From Ignavibacteriales bacterium (GTDB lineage: Bacteria; Bacteroidota; Ignavibacteria; UBA10030): a stretch of 7,532 nt of DNA. The stretch is taken from contig JACQPU010000001.1 in the NCBI GenBank assembly GCA_016207365.1, positions 1 through 7,532 of the forward strand. The letters are read 5' to 3'. A program made the position numbers and the translations under genes. The first letter of the stretch is position 1; each line of letters opens with the position of its first letter. The notes beneath the pieces are model-generated. The model was given only the letters and a program-made list of their open reading frames with translations. It did not search any database and had not been told where the DNA came from. Positions 1 to 5,919 of this stretch are shown here, in pieces.

Positions 1-1093
1 GAAATGATCCGTGGATCCGGAACATCGCTCTTGCAGAAACCGGGGATTCGACCATACTGACAAAAGGCCAGCTGTCCAGGAAGCCTTCCAGCGATCCCCG
101 GATCGAGCTCCAGCGCATATCGGCAATAAAGTGCAAGCCGGATTCTGCGGTCCTTTCCAGAGCGGCAAGCAAACTCAATTCGCCATACCTGATTCCGTTC
201 ACGGCGCCGTACCGTGATCCTTCGGATGTGAATTCCCCATGCCCGCCCATTGATTGATTCTTGAGAGCGCCCATCGCCTTCCAATTCGAAGAGATCGTCC
301 ACAGAAACCGCGCGTCGTAGGCAGCGACGATGCCGGCCGGCTCAAACTGCATCTGCCGGAAGGAGGGACCGTCCACCTTTCTTGAAATCACCGAGTGAGA
401 GGCGCCAAGCTCCAGACTGAAGGGACCCTCGGTTCGAAAACTCAGCCGCGTGATCACATGCTCATGTTCGAGCGGAAGATATCCGCTAACCCCTCCCACA
501 GTCAGAGCCATGTGCTGGCCGTTTGTCGAGCGTTCGACCCCGAGCGACGCACTCCCGTATCTGGTTGCAAGCGTCAATCCCGTCCCCATGTCCCTCAGGA
601 ACGAGCTGGAATTCGTCACGTGTCCCGCCACTACCTTCCATCGAATGCGGCCGGACAGTTCGGTGTCAACGGTCAGCCGGACCTTCTTCCGCGAGTTGAC
701 ATATGTTGCGATCTGGTCGCGTGTGTTGAGCGCCTGCGAGAGAACAGTCTCCGACTCGGCGTGGATCCCTACCATTGTGCCTGCCGAGAGGGGAATCGCG
801 GCTTCGAAGGCGTGAAGCACTCCGCCCAGACCGGGCGACGTGCCGTCGTTACGCTCTTCTCTGTAGTAATTGTCTACGCGGCCCTTATAGCGGATGAATC
901 CCTGTGATCCCCAATGGTTGAACGTGCCTTGCCAATTCTGTTCCCATCCAACAAAAGGATTGCCCCCTGTCAGCCGGCCTTCCGTGCCGCCATTGAGGAA
1001 CACCTGGAGCAGGTCTTGCGCCGATACTCCCGCCGTCAATGCGATGAAAACGACGGTGAGTGACGCAACACGACGGAGATCCGCCAAGATCAT
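1..1093 (-). CDS. Secreted, probable outer-membrane beta-barrel protein (partial, C-terminus beyond the left edge)
   Basis: An uninterrupted frame runs from ATG at 1093 to the window edge, giving 364 codons with no stop. Residues 1-25 form a classical signal peptide: basic LRR near residues 6-8, a hydrophobic core, and a VSA|QD cleavage site after about residue 25. The mature part is rich in short alternating polar/hydrophobic stretches with Gly, Ser, Tyr and Trp, as in outer-membrane beta-barrels (for example around 137-158, 168-187, 212-235 and 255-272). I recognise no named family, so barrel topology is inferred from composition and pattern. The start lies one base after the stop of the lipoprotein gene, so the two are almost certainly cotranscribed and translationally coupled; no strong ribosome binding site precedes this ATG. 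Other possibilities are a periplasmic beta-sandwich protein or a barrel assembled with help from the lipoprotein. That a gene exists here is secure; its function is unknown. Confidence 0.8.
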   Translation of the reverse strand, partial: MILADLRRVASLTVVFIALTAGVSAQDLLQVFLNGGTEGRLTGGNPFVGWEQNWQGTFNHWGSQGFIRYKGRVDNYYREERNDGTSPGLGGVLHAFEAAIPLSAGTMVGIHAESETVLSQALNTRDQIATYVNSRKKVRLTVDTELSGRIRWKVVAGHVTNSSSFLRDMGTGLTLATRYGSASLGVERSTNGQHMALTVGGVSGYLPLEHEHVITRLSFRTEGPFSLELGASHSVISRKVDGPSFRQMQFEPAGIVAAYDARFLWTISSNWKAMGALKNQSMGGHGEFTSEGSRYGAVNGIRYGELSLLAALERTAESGLHFIADMRWSSIRGSLEGFLDSWPFVSMVESPVSARAMFRIHGSF

Positions 1094-1094
1094 G

Positions 1095-2405
1095 TCAAGA
1101 TCCCGGAATAAGTACCGAGGATTCCCAATTCAAGGCGGACACGTCGAGGAGGACCTTGAGGTTCGTATCCGTCATCCCCGGAAACAATCCTCGCATAGTT
1201 GGATCAGGGAAGATCCATTGGTCGAATGTCGACGCGGTCCATGTCAGAATAGCATCGTACGTTCCGGGCTGAAACCCTGGCTGGACAGTGACCGTGTAGG
1301 GTGGTACCATTTGCTTATAGTTTGGGATCGCGTCGTTGAAAAAGGCGTTCAGGTTGATCGTCAGTCCGTCCGGAAGGGTATACGCTCCTGACAACACCTT
1401 TTTAAGTGAGTCCAAAGCACTGATGATCTCCATGAAGACCGGTCCGTCGGAAGGATTATAATTGATAATGTCGGTTTGAGGATTTGCCGGCTCGTTCATC
1501 AGGTTCGTCAGAGAGCCCTGAATGCTCGTGGCTGCCCCGACGAAATTCGTGAGCGCATCCTTCATGCGTTGTGATCCCCCCGTCCTGAATGCCAGGAACC
1601 CGGAAGAGGGTTGCCAGGCTTGGTAAACGCCAGCCGAATCGCCTGGGTTGTAGTCAATGTTGTAGGCAACAAAAGCGGAACCGTCGGCGACCACGAATTG
1701 CAGCAGGCCGCGAAAGAGATAGATCTCCGTCGCGTCAATCCGGTATGTTTCGGTAGTATTGCCACCTGTCATTGTTGGCGTTATGAGGAACGCGTAGGCC
1801 GGGTCTTGGAGAACAATGGTCAGGTGATTGATCGAGCTGGTGAGCTTTGGAAGGATCGCGGTTTCGATAATATTCTGATAATACGAGGGGAGCTGATGAG
1901 TTGCGGCTGTGGAACCTTTACCCAGCATGAGCGAGATCCGCTGTTGAAAAAGCCCGGTGAACCTGGAGGCGAGACGTTCGCCGTATGATGTAAGGACGCC
2001 GGCCGTGGAGGTTGAAAGCCCGGCGAAGGAGCGCAGAACGTCGGGGGAGAGAGCGACTTCCTCTTTTCCCAAGAGACCCGTGATTTGCGGGTTGCCGAAG
2101 AGTGAGAGTACATCGATGATGGCGAGGCCAAAATGGGCGTCCTTATTGGATGCATCCAGAGCCAGAGCGTCATTGTAGAGCGTTGCGGCAGACGAGAAGT
2201 CGAACAGGGAAGGATCCGTGGATCCGGAGTTCACAATGAGGATGATTCTCGGTATCAGAATGTTGTTCGCCTGAGTGACCTTCTCCTGGGCCCCAGTGGA
2301 AGGAGTGTCCTCGGTCTCCGTCGGTCCCGACTTCTGGCACCCGGATGACCATACGAGCATGGCGAAGAATGCGGCGACGGCAAGGACGTTTGTCAGTGTT
2401 TTCAT
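1095..2405 (-). CDS. Putative TPR-like lipoprotein, 436 aa
   Basis: The N-terminus MKTLTNVLAVAAFFAMLVWS followed by SGC is a lipoprotein signal: one Lys, a hydrophobic core and a lipobox-like SSGC, with Cys23 as the expected lipidated residue. A polar Ser/Thr/Glu/Gln linker follows (about 24-46). Residues 68-97 look like a single tetratricopeptide-like helix pair (LYNDALALDASNKDAHFGLA), a pattern found in envelope lipoproteins with TPR-type N-termini. The remaining roughly 300 residues are mixed and match no family I recognise. I start at 2405, not the in-frame ATG at 2432, because GAGGAG sits six bases upstream of 2405, the lipobox spacing is then normal, and 2432 lies inside the predicted promoter. 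It is the first gene of a unit with the strand-rich secreted protein, so a role as partner, chaperone or periplasmic arm of that protein is a reasonable inference. Membrane destination (inner or outer) cannot be settled; the residue after Cys is Gln, not Asp. Confidence 0.85.
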   Translation of the reverse strand: MKTLTNVLAVAAFFAMLVWSSGCQKSGPTETEDTPSTGAQEKVTQANNILIPRIILIVNSGSTDPSLFDFSSAATLYNDALALDASNKDAHFGLAIIDVLSLFGNPQITGLLGKEEVALSPDVLRSFAGLSTSTAGVLTSYGERLASRFTGLFQQRISLMLGKGSTAATHQLPSYYQNIIETAILPKLTSSINHLTIVLQDPAYAFLITPTMTGGNTTETYRIDATEIYLFRGLLQFVVADGSAFVAYNIDYNPGDSAGVYQAWQPSSGFLAFRTGGSQRMKDALTNFVGAATSIQGSLTNLMNEPANPQTDIINYNPSDGPVFMEIISALDSLKKVLSGAYTLPDGLTINLNAFFNDAIPNYKQMVPPYTVTVQPGFQPGTYDAILTWTASTFDQWIFPDPTMRGLFPGMTDTNLKVLLDVSALNWESSVLIPGS

Positions 2406-2411
2406 AGAGCT

Positions 2412-2417
2412 CTCCTC
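2412..2417 (-). promoter_or_regulatory. Ribosome binding site for the lipoprotein gene
   Basis: On the minus strand GAGGAG is followed by six bases (AGCTCT) and then the ATG at 2405. This near-ideal Shine-Dalgarno match decides the start in favour of 2405 over the in-frame ATG at 2432. Confidence 0.8.
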
Positions 2418-2434
2418 ATTGTTGGCAGGCAATA

Positions 2435-2463
2435 AAAGTACGCATTAGGACCTGCCTTGTCAA
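2435..2463 (-). promoter_or_regulatory. Sigma70-type promoter driving the lipoprotein/strand-rich protein unit
   Basis: Reading the minus strand, a perfect -35 TTGACA (2463 to 2458) is followed by a 17-base spacer and a -10 of TACTTT (2440 to 2435). Transcription would begin near 2428, leaving a leader of about 23 bases that carries the GAGGAG site. The -10 box departs from TATAAT at two positions. This is the strongest promoter-like sequence in the window. It lies in the 151-base divergent spacer shared with the DinB-like gene; no clear operator palindrome is visible beside it. Confidence 0.72.
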
Positions 2464-2556
2464 TGAACGCACTTGGTGTTGTTGTGACCGGCATCATCAA
2501 TCCGATTTACTTTACTTTGGCTGCTTTTTTCCTTACGCTGTCTCATACTGCTTATT

Positions 2557-3096
2557 ATGACCGGGAACGCCTACCTCAAAGACTGCCTTCTTCAGCTGAC
2601 AAAGCTCAAATCGCAGGCCGATCGGGCCGTGGCACAGGTCGACGAGAGGCAGTTTTTTGCTTCTCTTGATCCGGAATCGAACAGCATTGCGGTCATTATG
2701 AAGCATCTCGCCGGCAATATGCGGTCGAGGTGGTCCGATTTTCTCACGACCGATGGCGAGAAACCTGACAGGAACCGCGATGCTGAATTCGAACCAAAGG
2801 TGGGCGAAACACGCGCTTCGGTCCTTGCCGAGTGGGAACGCAGCTGGAAGCTTGCTCTTGGCACCATCGGATCTCTCAAAGCGGGGGATCTTGAACGAAG
2901 GGTGATGATTCGAGGGAAGCCGCACACGGTGCTTGAAGCCATCAACAGGCAGTTAACGCACTACGCAGCGCATGTGGGACAAATTATCCTCCTAGCCAAA
3001 CATTACGCCGGTTCGGACTGGAAGACTCTCAGCATACCGCGGGGACAATCCAAGCAGTTCGAGGTTTCAAAGGATGGGAAGCCCTACTCGCTCTAA
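2557..3096 (+). CDS. DinB-like / DUF1572 family protein, 179 aa
   Basis: The full length matches the DUF1572 branch of the DinB/YfiT-like four-helix-bundle superfamily. These are small cytoplasmic proteins that usually bind a divalent metal through three histidines; some superfamily members are thiol-S-transferases (mycothiol- or bacillithiol-dependent), but the role of this branch is not established. The expected ligands are visible: His50 in the motif IMKHLAGNMRSRW, then His135 and His139 as HYAAH in the helix before GQIILLAKHYAG. The segment FLTTDGEKPDRNRDAEF (about 62-78) is also typical of the branch. There is no signal peptide. The ATG at 2557 fits the family N-terminus but has no recognisable Shine-Dalgarno sequence, and no convincing promoter is seen in the spacer on this strand. 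The gene is divergent from the lipoprotein gene and 106 bases ahead of the TfoX-like gene. Family assignment is firm; enzymatic activity is unknown. Confidence 0.9.
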   Translation: MTGNAYLKDCLLQLTKLKSQADRAVAQVDERQFFASLDPESNSIAVIMKHLAGNMRSRWSDFLTTDGEKPDRNRDAEFEPKVGETRASVLAEWERSWKLALGTIGSLKAGDLERRVMIRGKPHTVLEAINRQLTHYAAHVGQIILLAKHYAGSDWKTLSIPRGQSKQFEVSKDGKPYSL

Positions 3097-3191
3097 AAAA
3101 CCACACTCAAAGAGACGCACGTACGGGGCATGTTTCGTCTGGCTCGACTCGGAAAGTTATACAAAAGCCATCAAGCTATCGTTCATCACGT

Positions 3192-3200
3192 GAGGAGGGG
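3192..3200 (+). promoter_or_regulatory. Ribosome binding site for the TfoX-domain gene
   Basis: GAGGAGGGG ends two bases before the ATG at 3203. AGGAGG is an exact anti-Shine-Dalgarno match with a rather short four-base gap; the overlapping GAGG has a seven-base gap. It supports the 3203 start. Confidence 0.7.
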
Positions 3201-3202
3201 AA

Positions 3203-3547
3203 ATGGCATACAATGAAGAACTGGCAGATCGTGTTCGCGCCGCGTTTCGCGGAATCCGGCGCCTGGAGGAAAAACGGATGATGGGTGGATTGACATTCAT
3301 GGTCAACGGAAAAATGTGTGTGGGCGTTTTGAAGGATGATCTCATGTGCCGGATCGATCCTGCCACCCATGAAAAAGCCGTCCAAAGGAAAGGAGCGCGG
3401 GAGATGGACTTCACGGGCAAGCCAATGAAAGGATTCGTTTTCGTGGGGCCTCCGGGCACCAGGAACAAGAAAGATCTGAAGTACTGGCTGGACCTTTCGC
3501 TTGCCTTCAATAAGACTGCAAAGCCTTCGAAAAAGAAGAAACGATGA
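3203..3547 (+). CDS. TfoX/Sxy N-terminal-domain protein, 114 aa
   Basis: The protein is a single TfoX N-terminal-type domain. It starts with a helix (LADRVRAAFRG, 7-17), followed by the characteristic RMMGGLTFMVNGKMCVGV (25-42), the strand LMCRIDPATHEKAV, then MDFTGKPMKGFVFV (68-81) and a final helix (DLKYWLDLSLAFNK). TfoX/Sxy proteins of gamma-proteobacteria regulate competence and have a second C-terminal domain, which is absent here. Stand-alone N-terminal domains of about 110 residues are widespread in other phyla and have no settled function, so a competence role should not be assumed. The C-terminus is a lysine-rich tail (KPSKKKKR), which may contact nucleic acid. The A/G-rich DNA coding for that tail also lies just upstream of the next start codon. 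The stop overlaps the beta-helix gene start as ATGA, which implies coupled translation. A weak -10-like TATACA at 3158-3163 lies upstream but lacks a good -35. Confidence 0.88.
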   Translation: MAYNEELADRVRAAFRGIRRLEEKRMMGGLTFMVNGKMCVGVLKDDLMCRIDPATHEKAVQRKGAREMDFTGKPMKGFVFVGPPGTRNKKDLKYWLDLSLAFNKTAKPSKKKKR

Positions 3548-5784
3548 ACAGGGCTTCATCGGCTCTTATCATTACCTGTCTCCTTTTTATCCAATCTTCT
3601 CCATCCCAGGAGATCTTCTTTGTATCGACGTTGGGGAAGGATGACTGGTCAGGGAAACTTCCCGCACCTGCGGCCGACGCAACAGATGGGCCCTTTGCCA
3701 CATTCGAGCGTGCGCGGTACGAAATCCGAAAACTAAAAAAGGCCGGACTGTTGAAATCAGGAGCGACCGTTTTCGTACGGGCAGGACGATATGAACGAAA
3801 CAAAACGCTTTTGTTCGGTTCTGAAGACTCAGGAAGTAAACGCACACCTGTTGTCTGGAGGTCCTTCGGCGACGAAACAGTGATCGTCACGGGAGGGCGT
3901 CGCGTCTCCGGATGGCGGAACGTAACAGATCAGACTGTACTGGTTCGGCTCGGTTCGGCTGCGAAGCGACGTGTTGTTCAGACGAATCTGCGCGAGCAAG
4001 GGATCACCGATTTTGGAGTGATTCAACAACGCGGCAGCCCCGGACTCGAATTGTTCTTCAGAGGAGAACGCATGCAACTGGCCCGCTGGCCGAATTCGGG
4101 ATGGATACGTATTTCGGAAGTTCCGCAGACAGGCGATTCTCTTTATAATAAGGGACTCGAGCGGGAAAAACGGTTTGACAGCGTACCTGTGGGCCGTCAT
4201 TATGGCCGGATCGGCTATGAAGGCGAAAGGCCGCGGAGATGGAGGGAAACAGGAAACATATATCTGCATGGATACTGGACCTGGGACTGGAGCGACTCTT
4301 TTCAACGCGTGCATTCAATTGATACTCTTCATCGCGAAATCACCCTCGCTTCCCCTCACCATCATTACGGGTACACAAAGAATCAGCGTTACGCTGTGCT
4401 GAATGTTCTCGAAGAGCTCGATGCACCGGGCGAGTGGTTCCTCGATCGCTCAACCGGAATGTTGTACTTCTGGCCTCCCGCCTCTCTTGACACCGGTGAT
4501 TGTACGGTCTCCATGCTCGAAGAACCTCTTGTTGTCCTGGAGAAGGCGAACCACATCGTGCTGCGCGGATTCATTTTTGAACAAGCGCGGGCTGAAGGAA
4601 TCCGGATCTCCGGGGGAACCGGCAATCAGATCGCGGGATGTACCTTTCGACAGCTTGGGGGAGAAGCCGTTACAATAATTGGCGGCGCCGACAACACAAT
4701 CGTGAGCTGTGACCTCTACGATCTCTCGCAGGGTGCCATCCGCCTCACAGGCGGGGATCGCAAGACACTGACTCCCGGCGGGAATTCTGCAGTCAACAAT
4801 CATATTCATCATTTTAGCACCTGGCTGCGCACGGGACAATATGGCGTGTTCCTCGATGGCGTCGCGAACAGGATTGCGCATAACAAGATTCATGATGCGC
4901 CCTTCGAGGCAATCTATCTGCGCGGCAATGAGCATGTAATCGAATTCAACGAGATTCATGATGTGACAAAAGAAACAGGAGATGCAGGGGCGCTGCACAC
5001 CGGAAGGGATTGGACGTGGAGGGGAAACGTGATCCGCCATAACTATTTCCACGATCTTGTAGGACCCGGCCTCCACGGCGTCATGGCGGTATATCTCGAC
5101 GACTGGGCAAGCGGGTTTACGGTGTATGGAAACATCTTTTACAGAGCGGGTCGCGCTGCGTTCGTAGGTGGAGGGCGGGACAACACGGTGGAGAACAACA
5201 TTTTCATTGAGTGTGCACCATCAGTACACGTTGATGCGCGCGGACTCGGTTGGGCGGGATATTATTTTGACGGAACATTCCCCTGGTTGTTCGAGAGAAT
5301 GGATGAGATGAAGTTCCGCCAGCCGCCTTACAGCGAGCGGTATCCGGAACTGCTGAAGCTGTACGATGATGAGCCGCGCGTGCCGAAAGGGAACAGGATC
5401 GTCCGAAATATTTCGTATGGCGGGCGATGGATGGATGTGTACGACTACTGGGCATTCGATTTCTCTGTGGTCACGGTCAAAGACAACGTTATAGCTGATC
5501 CGGTGATCTTGCGGCGACGTTCTGGAGGACAGGCGGGGTGGGATCCGTACTATCTTGATATTGACCGGAAGGAAGGATACGACATGATTACGGGAGCGGA
5601 TTCAGCAGGGCCACGGCTTTTTCAAGGGAACCTGTTCCTGGAGGGGAATCCGGGATTTGTGGATATCAGGGCGAAGGATTTTCGCTTAAGAGACGATTCG
5701 TCTGCATATCGGACCGGGTTCAAGAGAATACCGCTTGAAAGAATAGGGTTATACGAGGATGAATTGAGAAAACAGATACGCTAG
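3544..5784 (+). CDS. Secreted right-handed parallel beta-helix protein, GH141-like, 746 aa
   Basis: Residues 1 to about 22 are a signal peptide (MNR, a hydrophobic ALIITCLLFI core, then SSPSQ), so the mature protein is periplasmic or exported. The opening, FVSTLGKDDWSGKLPAP (26-42) and DGPFATFERARYEIRKL (48-64), is the usual start of carbohydrate-active beta-helix proteins. An insert with LHGYWTWDWSDSF (241-253) and NVLEELDAPGEWFLDRSTG (287-305) follows. From about 335 to 560 there are repeated helix coils with Asn-rich turns (NNHIHHF, HNKIHDA, FNEIHDV, RHNYFHDL, NIFYRAG). The conserved blocks GDAGALHTGRDWTWRGN (479-495) and GVMAVYLDDWASG (512-524) hold candidate acidic catalytic residues Asp480 and Asp519/Asp520. 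This pattern resembles GH141, whose studied members include an alpha-L-fucosidase and a xylanase; family membership and substrate are inferred. The end IPLERIGLYEDELR is also typical. The start overlaps the TfoX-domain gene by ATGA. The gene is complete, with no lipobox or sorting tail. Confidence 0.88.
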   Translation: MNRASSALIITCLLFIQSSPSQEIFFVSTLGKDDWSGKLPAPAADATDGPFATFERARYEIRKLKKAGLLKSGATVFVRAGRYERNKTLLFGSEDSGSKRTPVVWRSFGDETVIVTGGRRVSGWRNVTDQTVLVRLGSAAKRRVVQTNLREQGITDFGVIQQRGSPGLELFFRGERMQLARWPNSGWIRISEVPQTGDSLYNKGLEREKRFDSVPVGRHYGRIGYEGERPRRWRETGNIYLHGYWTWDWSDSFQRVHSIDTLHREITLASPHHHYGYTKNQRYAVLNVLEELDAPGEWFLDRSTGMLYFWPPASLDTGDCTVSMLEEPLVVLEKANHIVLRGFIFEQARAEGIRISGGTGNQIAGCTFRQLGGEAVTIIGGADNTIVSCDLYDLSQGAIRLTGGDRKTLTPGGNSAVNNHIHHFSTWLRTGQYGVFLDGVANRIAHNKIHDAPFEAIYLRGNEHVIEFNEIHDVTKETGDAGALHTGRDWTWRGNVIRHNYFHDLVGPGLHGVMAVYLDDWASGFTVYGNIFYRAGRAAFVGGGRDNTVENNIFIECAPSVHVDARGLGWAGYYFDGTFPWLFERMDEMKFRQPPYSERYPELLKLYDDEPRVPKGNRIVRNISYGGRWMDVYDYWAFDFSVVTVKDNVIADPVILRRRSGGQAGWDPYYLDIDRKEGYDMITGADSAGPRLFQGNLFLEGNPGFVDIRAKDFRLRDDSSAYRTGFKRIPLERIGLYEDELRKQIR

Positions 5785-5785
5785 G

Positions 5786-5917
5786 CTATTTGTCCAATCC
5801 CCGTAACAGATCCCTCATTTCCGAAAATCCCCGATAGATCACTTTTGAACTGATAAACACGAAGCCGAGGAAGGCGACGATGAGGGCGACGATCCAGATA
5901 ATCTTCCAGATTTCCAT
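5786..5917 (-). CDS. Small single-span membrane protein coupled to the symporter, 43 aa
   Basis: A 43-codon frame starts two bases after the symporter stop (TGA, CC, ATG on the minus strand) and ends in TAG. Residues 3-24 (IWKIIWIVALIVAFLGFVFI) form one membrane span. The C-terminal half carries basic residues (Lys25, Arg29, Arg35, Arg39, Lys43) and looks like an amphipathic helix, so the positive-inside rule predicts N-terminus out and C-terminus in the cytoplasm. No Shine-Dalgarno sequence is obvious; reinitiation after the symporter stop is the likely mode of translation. Small accessory proteins beside SSS and NSS transporters are known in several prokaryotes, and the position fits that role, but I do not recognise this sequence as a named family. 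The same frame continues upstream as a longer open stretch inside the symporter gene, which I regard as a shadow. The main doubt is whether so short a frame is expressed. Confidence 0.62.
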   Translation of the reverse strand: MEIWKIIWIVALIVAFLGFVFISSKVIYRGFSEMRDLLRGLDK

Positions 5918-5919
5918 GG

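Noticed and set aside
395..907. Plus-strand frames across 1-2400 (such as 170- and 165-residue ones)
   Set aside because: They lie antisense to two long minus-strand genes that have signal sequences, and their own composition is Arg/Ser/Pro-rich with no domain-like pattern.
2406..2432. Longer lipoprotein start at 2432, adding nine residues
   Set aside because: It would fall upstream of the predicted transcription start and has no ribosome binding site. It also puts acidic residues ahead of the lysine of an otherwise normal lipoprotein signal.
2482..2519. Possible promoter for the DinB-like gene (TACTTT repeats at 2508-2518, TTGTGA at 2482-2487)
   Set aside because: Spacing between the hexamers is about 20 bases or more, and the Bacteroidota-type TAnnTTTG box is one base short. 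Not convincing.
3134..3163. Possible promoter before the TfoX-domain gene (TATACA at 3158-3163)
   Set aside because: The -35 candidate at suitable spacing (TTCGTC) matches poorly. Kept only as a remark under the gene.
3203..3547. Competence regulator reading of the TfoX-domain gene
   Set aside because: The C-terminal TfoX domain is missing and no competence gene is nearby, so the name would overstate what is known.
3942..3960. Near-tandem ten-base repeat (GGTTCGGCTC GGTTCGGCT) in the beta-helix gene
   Set aside because: The reading frame is intact through it and the encoded protein keeps the family pattern on both sides. No sign of slippage or phase variation.
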